Source: an uncultured Verrucomicrobiales bacterium | GTDB taxonomy: Bacteria; Verrucomicrobiota; Verrucomicrobiia; Verrucomicrobiales; Akkermansiaceae | DNA: 64,000 nucleotides | Reading direction: 5' to 3' | Assembly: GCA_937944055.1 (NCBI GenBank) | Contig: CALDZJ010000021.1 | Location: 22,088 to 86,087 of the forward strand | Part shown: in pieces, positions 9,263 to 19,476 of the stretch | How the letters are laid out: the number at the start of each line of letters is the position of its first letter | Numbering within the stretch: the first letter of the stretch is position 1 | Notes under the pieces: generated by a model | Database searches by the model: none | What the model saw: only the letters and a program-made list of their open reading frames with translations | What the model was told of the DNA's origin: nothing | Position numbers and translations under genes: made by a program

Positions 9263-10654
9263 GTGAGCCCACAACCGGAACATCAACTTCTCCTCGTCGA
9301 TCAAGACCTAGATTATCTTGAGTGGGCTACCAAACACCTCGCCGCCGACGGCTTAAAAATCCTCCGCTGCGATAGCGCTGACAAGGCAGCCCAAGTCATC
9401 AAAAAGACCCCGATCGATGTCGTGATCTGCGATCTTAAGCTCAGCCCCTTCGATGGAGTCGAGCTCCTCCACCGCACCAGAGCGAGCTCGCCGGAGACCC
9501 TGACCATCCTCACCGCCGTCTCCCCCACCACGAGCCAGATCATCGAAGCCACCCAAAAAGGGGCGCTCGATGTCCTGCGCAAGGAGTCCCTAGCCTTCGA
9601 GCTGCGCCAAGTCGTAGAAGCCGCCCTCCAATCGATCGATCAGCGCCGCAGCATGGGCCCATCCCCAAATGAGCAGCCTGGGCTGATTGCCAAGACCACC
9701 ATCGTAGGAGTCTCCCGCCCCCTGCAAGACGTCATGAAAATTGTCGGCCGCGTCGCCCAATCAGATGCGCCCGTCCTCATCACGGGAGAAAGCGGAACCG
9801 GGAAGGAATTGATCGCCCGCTCAGTTCACGATTACAGCCCAAGGCGCAAAAAGGAAATGCTCGTCATCAACTGCGGAGCGATCCCCGAAAGCCTCTTAGA
9901 GTCCGAACTCTTCGGCCACGAAAAAGGCTCCTTCACCGGAGCCATCGCACGCCGCACCGGGCGCTTTGAAGATAGCGATCACAGCACCCTCTTCCTCGAT
10001 GAAATTGGCGACCTCCCGCCCAGCGTCCAGGTCAAGCTGCTCCGCGTCTTGCAAGACGGCAGCTTTTCCCGCGTCGGAAGTAATGACATTATTAAAACCG
10101 ATGTCCGCATTGTCACCGCCACGAATAAGGACCTCGCCCAAGAAGTGAGCGAAGGGCGCTTCCGCGAAGACCTTTACTACCGCCTCAACGTCGTCGAGAT
10201 TGAGATTCCTCCACTGCGCGAGCGCCAAGAAGACATCGCCATTCTCGCCGAGTTCTTTCTCGATCGCATTGCCCGCCGTAATGGCACAACCCGTATGCGA
10301 CTCACCGGAGAAGCGATCGAGCACCTCCAAAACCACCGCTGGCCCGGCAATGTGCGGGAACTTGAAAACACGATGGCTCGCGCCTCAGCCCTTGCTCTAA
10401 ACGATATCCTAATGCCCGAGGATATCCCGATCGGCCGCGGTCCAGCCACCCTCCTTGGCTCATTGAATGACTCCCTTGCCCTGATTCTCCAAGCCTCAGA
10501 AGATGACGAGCGAGACTGCCTCTCCTTCGCCCGCGATGAACTCATCCGCATCGCCCTAGAGCGAAGCCAAAATGACCCTAAGGCCGCCGCCAACTCCCTC
10601 GGCATCACCCCCAGCCAGCTTAAAAAATGGCTCCCCACTGAAAGCGATGCCTGA
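9263..10654 (+). CDS. Sigma-54-dependent response regulator (NtrC family), GTG start
   Basis: Receiver LLLVDQDLDYLEWATKHL...VVICDLKLSPFDGVELL; AAA+ VLITGESGTGKELIARSVHDYS, GHEKGSFTGAIARRTGRFEDSDHSTLFLDEIGDLP; C-term Fis-like HTH. Confidence 0.93.
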   Translation: MSPQPEHQLLLVDQDLDYLEWATKHLAADGLKILRCDSADKAAQVIKKTPIDVVICDLKLSPFDGVELLHRTRASSPETLTILTAVSPTTSQIIEATQKGALDVLRKESLAFELRQVVEAALQSIDQRRSMGPSPNEQPGLIAKTTIVGVSRPLQDVMKIVGRVAQSDAPVLITGESGTGKELIARSVHDYSPRRKKEMLVINCGAIPESLLESELFGHEKGSFTGAIARRTGRFEDSDHSTLFLDEIGDLPPSVQVKLLRVLQDGSFSRVGSNDIIKTDVRIVTATNKDLAQEVSEGRFREDLYYRLNVVEIEIPPLRERQEDIAILAEFFLDRIARRNGTTRMRLTGEAIEHLQNHRWPGNVRELENTMARASALALNDILMPEDIPIGRGPATLLGSLNDSLALILQASEDDERDCLSFARDELIRIALERSQNDPKAAANSLGITPSQLKKWLPTESDA

Positions 10655-11264
10655 TCTAAAACACCACCCCGTCGTCGCTGACCGCCTTGCGAAATTACGC
10701 GCGCTTGACTGCCCCTCGCACGAGTTCCGCCGCCACGTCGCAGACATCGCGCGCCTTCTCGTCCTTCCCGCCACCGCCACGCTCGAAACCGAGGCCGTCC
10801 CTGTCACCACCCCGCTCACCCAGATGACGGGACAGAAAATCGCGCGCCCCATCGTTCTCGTCCCCATCCTCCGTGCCGGTCTTGGCATGAGCGACGCCTT
10901 CCACCAACTCCTGCCTGAAGCCTCCCTCTCCCACTACGGAGTCGCGCGAAATGAAAAAACCCTCGAACCAGAAGTCTATTTTGAAAAATTCCCCAGCGAT
11001 TTTGGCGAGGCAGAAGTGATCGTCCTGGACCCCATGCTCGCCACAGGAGGCAGTGCCGCAGCCGCACTACGTGGGCTAAAGAAAAGCGGAGCAAGGCACC
11101 TCCACTTCGTCTGCCTCGTCGCCAGCCCAGAAGGGATCCACTGCCTCAAAGACCAGCACCCAGAAGTCCCCGTCACCTGCGCCGCAATTGACGAAGGACT
11201 GAATGAAAACGGCTACATCGTCCCCGGCCTCGGCGATGCTGGAGACCGGATCTTCGGCACCTGA
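10647..11264 (+). CDS. upp: Uracil phosphoribosyltransferase
   Basis: VVADRLAKLRALDCPSHEFRRHVADIARLL; PILRAGLGMSDAF; VIVLDPMLATGGSAAAAL; C-term NENGYIVPGLGDAGDRIFGT. Start within ORF-track ORF 10572..11264. Confidence 0.95.
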   Translation: MPDLKHHPVVADRLAKLRALDCPSHEFRRHVADIARLLVLPATATLETEAVPVTTPLTQMTGQKIARPIVLVPILRAGLGMSDAFHQLLPEASLSHYGVARNEKTLEPEVYFEKFPSDFGEAEVIVLDPMLATGGSAAAALRGLKKSGARHLHFVCLVASPEGIHCLKDQHPEVPVTCAAIDEGLNENGYIVPGLGDAGDRIFGT

Positions 11265-11322
11265 GCACTCTGAAACCTTTTATAAGGTAGCGAAATTTCA
11301 CAACTCAGATTATCTTCTCACC

Positions 11323-13944
11323 GTGCGATTTTTAAATCCCATCTTCTGGCCCGTCTTCAGCCTCAGCCTCTACTTCAGTCTGAGTCTCATTCTGACCAGC
11401 TCGGCCACCACCTGGGCGCAAGCTCAGAAATCGCGTGACTACCTCGCCGCGCGGAAGCACCTCGCCGACTACCTCCCAGAACTCGCCATCCCTAAAATCA
11501 AATCCCTCCTCGCTCTCCCTGACCTCGACCAAAAAGCACAACGCTCCCTGCTCACCCTCCTCGGTGAGGCCCAGATCCGCTCCGCGCTGGAAACCACCCC
11601 GGCCGAGCGCTCAAAAGTCCTCGGAGAAGCACTAAAGACACTAGACGCCCCCGTTCTCCGCGAGCATAGCCCTGCTCATCTCTGGCGCAGCTACGCCCTC
11701 TCCCACCTCGGGCGTCTGCGCGATGCCATCGGCGAGCTCAAAAAGATCGACCGCCCCAGCATGCAGGAGGAAGCCCAACTCCAAATGTCCTCTCTCCAGA
11801 TCGCGATTCGTGATCTAAAAAATGCCAAGGCCTCACTCCGCGCGCTGCTCAAATCTAATAAGCCCCAGCTCGCCCAGCGCGCCAAGTTGATGCTCATCTC
11901 CATCGCCCTCAGCGAAAAAAAAGCAGATGAAGTCGAGCGCCTCCTCAAAACCCTCCAGAGCAAAAACCTGCACGAGGAAATTTTAACAAAATACCTGAAC
12001 GGTCGCCTCCAGCTCCTCCGTGCTGAACGGCTCAATGCGAGCGGGATTTTTCAAAATCTTATCGATCGCCCAGAGAGCTCCCAGTCCGTTTCCTCCGCTC
12101 TTTTTCATGAAGCCTCACTCGCCCTTGCCGATAGTCTCGCTCTCGGGGGCAATGAGCAATCTGGCATCACCTCCCTCCTCCAAACGCTCGAAAAACATCC
12201 CGACTCACCGCGCCTCCAAGAAATCTTTACCCGCCTTAAACTCTGGTCCCCAAAGATCGAAACCGCACCCCTCCTTGCGAAACTTTCCACCTGGGTCCCC
12301 CTCAACGAGGCCGAGCCCACCCCTAAGTTCCGCGCGATTCGCGAGGGCGATTCCGCAGCCGGTTTCGCGGAAACAACGAACCAAGAAATCCTCTCACCAC
12401 GCGCCTTGCACGCGCTAGAATTCATCGCGTCCATCAAGCTGAAATCCCCCGACCCCGCCGTACGCGCCACCGGCATGAAACAACTTGAGCAACTGCAATT
12501 TGTGGGCCGGATTGATAGTCCCCTCGTCAACCGCTCACTACTCGATCTCGGCATGGCTCACCTAGAAAATAACGAATACCAGCGGGCCATCACCCTCTTT
12601 AATCTCCTCAGCGAAAGCAAGCGCTCCCCCCTTTTAAGAGCCTACGCCCGCGCCCTCTCAGGGAAGGCCTCCTTCGCTAATCAACAGCCAGAAGAAGCGA
12701 GCCAATCCTTTTTAGAAGCCCGCAACATCGCGCAACGCCTGCGTGAAAGCTCTCTGCGCGCCAACAGCGAGCTCAATGCCGGCATCAGCCTCCTCGCCAC
12801 CACCAACTCAAAAAACCTCGATGCCCTCACCCAGAACCTCACCAACCCAGAGGCCAAATCCTTCCTCATTCTAGAACGCGGCCTCTATCTGAATACAATT
12901 AATGATCCCGCTGCGCGTGACCTCCTCGCCAGCTTCATCGCCGATTTTCCGAATAGCCCCCGCCGCGATGAGGCCCTCCTCTCCCTCGCCGAGAGCTCCA
13001 CTCATGCCCAACCCGCAGACCCCGTGCTCAGCGAATTTATCAAATCAGAACTCCCCTCGCTGAGCTTTGATTTTGAAACTCAACCCCGGCTTGAAGCTCG
13101 CCGCATTCTCGCGCTCCTCGCCATCGGGCTGGGCCAAGATCAAGCCAGCGACTTCATCACCAAATCTCCCGATCATCCCTACTCCCCTCGCCTCCTTTTC
13201 CAACTCGGGCAAACTCAGCGAAAAATCGAACCCATCGGAAAAGCCTACGCCACCTTCGAAAAATTTTTGACCGACTACCCAGAAAGCGAGTTCGCCGAAG
13301 CTGCCCGCTACCTCAGCGCCCTCACCTCAGCGGCCTCCGGCGTGGAGTCCGGCCAAGTCAATGCCATCCTCCGCTTTCGCGAACTCATCGCTGGAAAGGG
13401 AGCCCTCGCTCATGAAGCCGCCATCTCACTCACGAGCCTCCTGATCGACCGTGCGCAGCCAGAACTCGCCCTCGTTGAAATCGCAGAACATCTCAAGTCA
13501 GAGACCTTCAGCGATAGCGACCGCCGCCGCCTCCTCATCCTCGGAGCAGATGCCTCCGGCCAACTCGGGAAGCACGAAGAGGTCCTCACCTTCTACACCC
13601 AACTCCTCGAAATCCCAAACCTCCCAGACTCGACCCTCAATCGTGCCAGCTTCCAAATGGGACTCGCCTATGAAAAACTCGAACGCAAGGCCGAGGCCCT
13701 AGAATGCTACCTCTCCGTCGTCAATCGAGACTTCGACCCAAAAAAAACCACCAGCCTAGAGTGGAAATGGTTTGATAAATGCGGCCTCGAAGGAGCCCTC
13801 GCATTACTCGAACGCGAAAAACGCTGGCGCGCCGCAATCAATCTCGCCGAGAAACTCGGCAAAAGCGGTAGCCCGCGCGCGAAAGATGCTCAGGAGAGCG
13901 CCCTACGCATCAGCCTCGAACAACGAATTCCACGCGATCAATAA
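11323..13944 (+). CDS. Large tetratricopeptide-repeat protein with N-terminal signal/TM
   Basis: GTG start VRFLNPIFWPVFSLSLYFSLSLILTSSATTWAQA; repeated helix pairs such as SPLLRAYARALSGKASFANQQPEEASQSFLEA, YPESEFAEAARYL, LPDSTLNRASFQMGLAYEKLERKAEALECYLSV. Confidence 0.75.
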   Translation: MRFLNPIFWPVFSLSLYFSLSLILTSSATTWAQAQKSRDYLAARKHLADYLPELAIPKIKSLLALPDLDQKAQRSLLTLLGEAQIRSALETTPAERSKVLGEALKTLDAPVLREHSPAHLWRSYALSHLGRLRDAIGELKKIDRPSMQEEAQLQMSSLQIAIRDLKNAKASLRALLKSNKPQLAQRAKLMLISIALSEKKADEVERLLKTLQSKNLHEEILTKYLNGRLQLLRAERLNASGIFQNLIDRPESSQSVSSALFHEASLALADSLALGGNEQSGITSLLQTLEKHPDSPRLQEIFTRLKLWSPKIETAPLLAKLSTWVPLNEAEPTPKFRAIREGDSAAGFAETTNQEILSPRALHALEFIASIKLKSPDPAVRATGMKQLEQLQFVGRIDSPLVNRSLLDLGMAHLENNEYQRAITLFNLLSESKRSPLLRAYARALSGKASFANQQPEEASQSFLEARNIAQRLRESSLRANSELNAGISLLATTNSKNLDALTQNLTNPEAKSFLILERGLYLNTINDPAARDLLASFIADFPNSPRRDEALLSLAESSTHAQPADPVLSEFIKSELPSLSFDFETQPRLEARRILALLAIGLGQDQASDFITKSPDHPYSPRLLFQLGQTQRKIEPIGKAYATFEKFLTDYPESEFAEAARYLSALTSAASGVESGQVNAILRFRELIAGKGALAHEAAISLTSLLIDRAQPELALVEIAEHLKSETFSDSDRRRLLILGADASGQLGKHEEVLTFYTQLLEIPNLPDSTLNRASFQMGLAYEKLERKAEALECYLSVVNRDFDPKKTTSLEWKWFDKCGLEGALALLEREKRWRAAINLAEKLGKSGSPRAKDAQESALRISLEQRIPRDQ

Positions 13945-14030
13945 ATTCCAAAAACTCTTTTTTTCCTTTAGTTTAGGATTCTTAAACACTAGCCTTCCTC
14001 CCTTCTTTTACTCATTCTCCCGCCTCTCTC

Positions 14031-15818
14031 ATGTCGCAAACAGCCACACCCACAAGCGCAGATTCCTCATCTGATATCCGCAACGCCGTCATCCGCCTCG
14101 CCGGTAATTCTCAAGATGGAATTCAATCAATCGGTGCCTTCCTTGGGCAATTGGCCGGCTCCACCGCACAGGAGGTCATGACTTACATGACCATTCCCAG
14201 CACCATCTCAGGTGGCCCTTCCATCTTCCAAGTCCACCTCGGCTCTGGCGAAGTCCTCCATCCCGGTGATCAGGCTGATACTCTCGTCGCCTTCTATCAG
14301 CACTCTTATGAAAATCACCTCCACACTCTGAAAGATGGCGGCATTTGCTTCTATGATAGTGACCAAGTCGAAGAGCTAAAAGAGGAGCGCGGCATTATCC
14401 ACATCGGCGTCCCCTTCACCACCGCCACCATCGAGGCAATCGGTGGCAGCGCGAAGTCCCGTGGAAAAAACATCTTCGTCCTCGGCCTACTCTGCGCCGT
14501 TTACCAGCTCGACCGTGAGCGCCTCTCCGAGATTATGGCTCGGAAATTTGGTAAAAAATCAGAAGACATTTTACGGAATGCCATGCTCGCCTTCGATGCC
14601 GGCTACGCTTGGCCCGTGCACGACATTGAGCACATGCCCATGGCCCCCGGTGAGAATGAAGGAGATGAGCGGGTCTCGACTGATGGTAATACCATGATCG
14701 CGCTTGGCCTCATCGCTGGCGGCGTCCGCTTCGGAGCCGGATACCCCATCACCCCTTGGACCACCATCATGGAGTTCCTCCGCTCCGAGCTGCCGAAGTA
14801 TGATGGCATGTTCATCCAATGTGAGGATGAACTCGCCGCCGTCTCACTCGCCCTCGGCGCCGCCTACTCAGGCCACCTCGCCATCACCGGATCATCCGGC
14901 CCCGGACTGGCCCTCAAGTCAGAAGCCCTCGGCTATGCCAGCATGGCAGAACTTCCGCTAGTCGTCGTTAACATTCAGCGCGGTGGCCCCTCCACTGGCC
15001 TCCCCACCTCAGTCGAGCAATCCGACCTCATGCAGGCCATTTACGGTTCCCACGGTGATGCCCCACGCATCGTTCTCGCTCCTAAAAATGTTGAGGACTG
15101 CTTCTACACCGCATTGGAGGCTTGCCGACTCGCCAAAAAATACTCCACCCCCGTATTCATCCTCTCAGACCAAGCCATCGCGACCCGTTTGGAAGCCTTC
15201 CAAGAGCCTGACCTATCAGAACATTGGGAAGAGCCCACCCTCGATCTCGCCGAACGCGGCGCAGACTTTAAGCCCTACCCGCTCGACCAAATCACCCGCC
15301 ACTCCCCTCCCGGAGCGCGTTCCTCCGAAGGAAAATACCCCGTCGTCACCGGCTTGGAACACGACGAATGGGGCCACCCTTCTGGCAACCCAGACAATCA
15401 CCAAAAAATGACCGAAAAGCGGCGCAATAAACTCGTAGCGCTCGCTGAATCTCTCCCCACTCCGGAAGCCCATGGTCAAGAAAGCGGCTCCCTCCTCATC
15501 GTCGGATGGGGCTCCACCTATGGCCCGATTAAAGAATCAACCGATCGACTCATCGCAGAGGGCCACCAAGTCGGCTCGATCAACATTCGCCACGTCCACC
15601 CTCTGCCCAATGGCCTCGAGGAACTCTTCGCGAAATACGATCACATCCTCGTCCCCGAGATGAATGATTCTGGAATGTATGGCTATGGCCAACTCGCCAC
15701 CCTCCTTCGAGCCAAGACCTGTAATTCCGCCATTAAATCCCTCAACAAAGTGCAAGGCATCAGCTTCCGCGTCAAAGAAATCACCGACGCTTCAGAGGCC
15801 CTCATCAGTGGAAAATAA
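14031..15818 (+). CDS. korA: 2-oxoacid:acceptor (2-oxoglutarate:ferredoxin) oxidoreductase subunit alpha with fused gamma domain
   Basis: N-term IRLAGNSQDGIQSIGAFLGQLA gamma domain; GNTMIALGLIAGGVRFGAGYPITPWTTIMEFL; TGSSGPGLALKSEALGYASMAELPLVVVNIQRGGPSTGLPTSVEQSDL. Confidence 0.92.
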   Translation: MSQTATPTSADSSSDIRNAVIRLAGNSQDGIQSIGAFLGQLAGSTAQEVMTYMTIPSTISGGPSIFQVHLGSGEVLHPGDQADTLVAFYQHSYENHLHTLKDGGICFYDSDQVEELKEERGIIHIGVPFTTATIEAIGGSAKSRGKNIFVLGLLCAVYQLDRERLSEIMARKFGKKSEDILRNAMLAFDAGYAWPVHDIEHMPMAPGENEGDERVSTDGNTMIALGLIAGGVRFGAGYPITPWTTIMEFLRSELPKYDGMFIQCEDELAAVSLALGAAYSGHLAITGSSGPGLALKSEALGYASMAELPLVVVNIQRGGPSTGLPTSVEQSDLMQAIYGSHGDAPRIVLAPKNVEDCFYTALEACRLAKKYSTPVFILSDQAIATRLEAFQEPDLSEHWEEPTLDLAERGADFKPYPLDQITRHSPPGARSSEGKYPVVTGLEHDEWGHPSGNPDNHQKMTEKRRNKLVALAESLPTPEAHGQESGSLLIVGWGSTYGPIKESTDRLIAEGHQVGSINIRHVHPLPNGLEELFAKYDHILVPEMNDSGMYGYGQLATLLRAKTCNSAIKSLNKVQGISFRVKEITDASEALISGK

Positions 15819-15885
15819 AACACCAACTGCGCTCTCCTCAAACGCTGCCCCTTAATTAGCCCAAGTCATCTCAACTCACATCACC

Positions 15886-16785
15886 ATGTCCGATACCACC
15901 TCCGCCGCTCCCGCTGAAAAGCTCACGAAAAAACAACTCAAAGCCGATCACCCGACATGGTGCCCCGCTTGTGGTGACTTCGCGGTGCTTGCCTCATTTT
16001 TTAACGTCGTCCAGAAGCTCGGCATCCCTCATGAAAAAATCGTCTGCGTAGCGGGCATCGGTTGTTCTTCGCGTTTTCCCTACTTCGTGAACACCCACGG
16101 GATTCACTTCATCCACGGTCGCGCTCTTCCACTGGCCACTGGGATTTCTCTTTCCCGCCCTGACCTTCACGTCTTCGTCTTCGGAGGCGATGGTGATGGC
16201 TTCTCGATCGGAGGAAACCACCTGAACCATGCCGCACGAAAGAACGTAAACCTTTCCTACGTCGTGATGGATAATTTCGTCTACGGATTGACCAAAAACC
16301 AAACCTCCCCCACCACTCCGATTGGTCAGCGCTCCAAGACAGATCCACGCGGTGCGATTGATCAGCCCATTAATCCCATGGCTCAGCTCGTCTCCAGCGG
16401 AGCCACCTTCATCGCCCGCACCCACGCCGCTCAGGTGAAGCACATGAACGAGATGTTTGAGCGGGCCATCCTCCACCCCGGCTTCGCCGTCGTGGAGACG
16501 CTCTCCGAGTGCACCATGTTTAATCCTGGCTCCTTTGATGACTCGATTCCTCGGAAAGGAGGGGTCTTTGACCTCGTCGATGAAGAGAGCCAAGACCTCG
16601 AATCCATCGCTGCGGCTATGGATCTCTCACAGGACCTCTCACCCGGGAAATTCGGCGTTTATTACGAGACCAAGCGCCCCACTAAAAACGAACTAGAGCG
16701 TGAATGGCTAAGCGATGCGCAGAGTAAGATCGGCGATCTCAGCCAGCGCGATCTTCTCAAACAACGCTTCGCCTCGATGCGCTAG
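15886..16785 (+). CDS. korB: 2-oxoacid:acceptor oxidoreductase subunit beta
   Basis: HPTWCPACGDFAVLASFFNVVQKLGIPHEKIVCVAGIGCSSRFPYFVNTHGIHFIHGRALPLATGISLSRPDLHVFVFGGDGDGFSIGGNH (TPP-binding). Confidence 0.93.
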   Translation: MSDTTSAAPAEKLTKKQLKADHPTWCPACGDFAVLASFFNVVQKLGIPHEKIVCVAGIGCSSRFPYFVNTHGIHFIHGRALPLATGISLSRPDLHVFVFGGDGDGFSIGGNHLNHAARKNVNLSYVVMDNFVYGLTKNQTSPTTPIGQRSKTDPRGAIDQPINPMAQLVSSGATFIARTHAAQVKHMNEMFERAILHPGFAVVETLSECTMFNPGSFDDSIPRKGGVFDLVDEESQDLESIAAAMDLSQDLSPGKFGVYYETKRPTKNELEREWLSDAQSKIGDLSQRDLLKQRFASMR

Positions 16786-16844
16786 AAACCTGCTCTGCGA
16801 TTCTCCGAAAAAAAAAGCAGCACAGATCCTCTTTTCCCTTTTAA

Positions 16845-16897
16845 CAAAGTGCACAGGTTCAGGCGCTCAGGCGCTCAGGCCATTGCACTTTTTTTTT
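16845..16897 (+). terminator. Rho-independent terminator with directly repeated loop
   Basis: AAAGTGCACAGGttcaggcgctcaggcgctcaggCCATTGCACTTTTTTTTT. Confidence 0.75.
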
Positions 16898-16950
16898 GGA
16901 CTCGCCCACTCTTGCTTTGTCAAAGAGACTAGTTTACCGCTCCCAGCGTT

Positions 16951-18552
16951 ATGCCAAGCCGCGTTCTGGTCTCCGACCCTATCTCCGAAAAAGGTGTTGA
17001 GCTTCTCAATGCCCATCCTGACATTACCGCCGATTTTAAGGTCGGCCTCTCACCGGAGGAACTCATGTCCATCATCGCGGATTACGATGCTCTCATCGTC
17101 CGCTCACAGACCAAGGTGACCGCAGAGATCCTCGCCGCCGCGACGAAGCTCAAAGCAGTGGGCCGCGCAGGAGTCGGCGTGGATAACATCGATCGTGATG
17201 CCGCCAATGCGCACGGAGTGATCGTGATGAACACCCCCACCGGTAATACCATCTCAACCGCCGAGCATGCTTTCACCCTGATGTGCGCGACCGCTCGCAA
17301 CATCGCCTTGGGACACGCGGGAGTCGTAGCCGGAAATTTCAAAGCCGCCCGTAAGAGCTTCCAAGGAATCGAGCTTAACGGGAAAACTCTCGCCATCATC
17401 GGAATGGGCCGCATTGGCTCAGAATTCGCGAAGCGTGCGCAGGCCTTTAATATGTCCATCGTCGCTTATGATCCCTTCCTCACCCAAGCTCGCGCAGATG
17501 AGTTAAAGGTCCGCCTCGCCGCCACTCCAGATGAGGCTCTCAGCGGAGCAGATGTCGTCACCCTGCACGTCCCAATGACGGATGAGACCAAACACATTCT
17601 CAATGCCGACCGCCTCGCCCTCATGAACCGTGGAGCGCTCGTGATCAACTGTGCACGCGGTGGACTCATTGATGAAGTCGCCCTGAAAGCAGCCATCGAG
17701 TCCGGCCAGCTCGCCGGCTGTGGCCTAGATGTTTTTGAGGAAGAACCCCCCTCTGCAGATCACCCACTTTTTCAACTCAACAAGCACATTAGTTTCACTC
17801 CGCACCTCGGAGCCTCCACGAATGAGGCTCAGGAGAATGTCGGCATTCAGGTCGCTGAGCAAATCCGAGATTTCTGTGCCAACGGAGAAATCCGCAATGC
17901 CATTAACATGCCCTCGATGGATGCCAGCGCCCTGAGCGAGCTCGGTTCATACATGGACATCGCCAAAGGGCTCGGAAGGCTCTTGGCAAAACTCGGCCCT
18001 GATAATCCCGACTCCTTGCGAGTCTCCTACCACGGGCCGATTGCCGATAAAGACACCGCCCTCATCTCCCGTAGCGTCCTCACGAGCTTCCTCGAAGCGG
18101 CTCGTGGCGATGGCCAAGTCAACATCGTCAACTCCCCCGCGATCGCTAAAGAAATGGGTCTCAACATCATCGAGTCCACCATCAATGCCGCGACGGAATA
18201 CAGTGAACTCGTAGTGGCTGAACTGACTAAAAACGGAAAGAGATTTCGCGTTTCCGGCACGGTGATTGGCAAATCTCCCCGCATCGTCGAGATTGATAAA
18301 CTCTATGTCGACATCAACATTAAGGGAGACTTTCTCATCGTCAAAAATGATGACAGCCCCGGCATGGTTGGCGTGATCGGCACGGCCCTCGGAAATGCTG
18401 AAGCGAACATCGCAAACCTCTCGCTGGCCCGCAATAGCTCAGAAGGAAATGCCCTCACCGTGATCGAGCTCGATGCGCCACTTGCTGGCGATATGATGGA
18501 GCAGATCCGCAGCACCGCGGGCGTGATCTATGCCACCGGAGTGACGCTCTAA
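16951..18552 (+). CDS. serA: D-3-phosphoglycerate dehydrogenase (long form with ACT domain)
   Basis: LKAVGRAGVGVDNIDRDAANAHGVIVMNTPTGNTISTAEHAFTLMCATARNI; GKTLAIIGMGRIGSEFAKRAQAF; C-term ACT domain DDSPGMVGVIGTALGNAEANIANLSLAR. Confidence 0.97.
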   Translation: MPSRVLVSDPISEKGVELLNAHPDITADFKVGLSPEELMSIIADYDALIVRSQTKVTAEILAAATKLKAVGRAGVGVDNIDRDAANAHGVIVMNTPTGNTISTAEHAFTLMCATARNIALGHAGVVAGNFKAARKSFQGIELNGKTLAIIGMGRIGSEFAKRAQAFNMSIVAYDPFLTQARADELKVRLAATPDEALSGADVVTLHVPMTDETKHILNADRLALMNRGALVINCARGGLIDEVALKAAIESGQLAGCGLDVFEEEPPSADHPLFQLNKHISFTPHLGASTNEAQENVGIQVAEQIRDFCANGEIRNAINMPSMDASALSELGSYMDIAKGLGRLLAKLGPDNPDSLRVSYHGPIADKDTALISRSVLTSFLEAARGDGQVNIVNSPAIAKEMGLNIIESTINAATEYSELVVAELTKNGKRFRVSGTVIGKSPRIVEIDKLYVDINIKGDFLIVKNDDSPGMVGVIGTALGNAEANIANLSLARNSSEGNALTVIELDAPLAGDMMEQIRSTAGVIYATGVTL

Positions 18553-18618
18553 GCGGCAAAAAACGCCTCCGCTCTTTAGCTCTACGCCCTCTCTACCTCT
18601 ACGCCATTAAGCTCCCGT

Positions 18619-19476
18619 TTATCGTCCGTTTAAAATCGGAGCGAGCTTCTCTGCCGTTGCCGCAGGCCACGCTTTCTTTGGAGTGAAGATCGCAGCATCG
18701 AGGCTGCGGTGCTCCGGCCAGTTGGCTAGCGCGGGGATCATCGAGATCGCCCGCTTCATAATGCGGGCACTCATCTCAGCATTCGCGGCAAGATGCTCAA
18801 CCACCGAGCGAGCATCCACCGCCGCTTCACCCTCCCTCCAACAATCGTAATCCGTGACCATGCCGAGGGTCGCTAGAGCCATCTCAGCCTCCCTTGCCAA
18901 CTTGGCCTCCGGGAGATTCGTCATGCCAATAATGTCATACCCGAAGTGGCGGTAATAATGCGATTCTGCCTTGGTCGAAAAAGCGGGACCATCCATACAA
19001 ACATAGGTCCCTCCATCATGAATCTCAGCAGCTTCAGCGCGCCCCGCCTCTGCTAAAATTGCTCGCAATCCGGCGCTGATCGGCTCTGCAAAGCTGACGT
19101 GAGCCACGATGCCCTCGCCAAAGAAGCTATGATCGGCCCGCTGGCTCGTACGGTCAAAGTATTGGTCAGGCAGCAGTACCGAGCGGGGCGGGTATTCCTC
19201 CTTCAAGCTTCCCACCGCCGTCGCGCAGATCACCCAACGGACCCCGAGCGAGCGCAGAGCCCAAAAATTAGCGCGATGGTTCACCTCGCTAGGCAAGATG
19301 CTGTGATCTGGACCGTGCCGCGAAAGAAACCATACCTGCCGGCCCTCCAGCTCGCCTCCGATGAGGAGATCTGAGGGATCACCAAAAGGGGTCTCTACCT
19401 TGCGCTTCTGGACATTCTCCATGCCGTCGAAGCCTGAAACGCCGCTGCCTCCGATGATGCCGATCGCCGGGCTCAT
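18619..19476 (-). CDS. mtnP: S-methyl-5'-thioadenosine phosphorylase
   Basis: AIGIIGGSGVSGFDGMENVQKRKVETPFGDPSDLLIGGELEGRQVWFLSRHGPDHSILPSEVNHRANFWALRSLGV; GTYVCMDGPAFSTKAESHYYR. Confidence 0.93.
   Translation of the reverse strand: MSPAIGIIGGSGVSGFDGMENVQKRKVETPFGDPSDLLIGGELEGRQVWFLSRHGPDHSILPSEVNHRANFWALRSLGVRWVICATAVGSLKEEYPPRSVLLPDQYFDRTSQRADHSFFGEGIVAHVSFAEPISAGLRAILAEAGRAEAAEIHDGGTYVCMDGPAFSTKAESHYYRHFGYDIIGMTNLPEAKLAREAEMALATLGMVTDYDCWREGEAAVDARSVVEHLAANAEMSARIMKRAISMIPALANWPEHRSLDAAIFTPKKAWPAATAEKLAPILNGR

Noticed and set aside
15994-16593. 199-aa minus-strand ORF antisense to korB
   Set aside because: Shadow ORF; korB translation on the plus strand is unambiguous.
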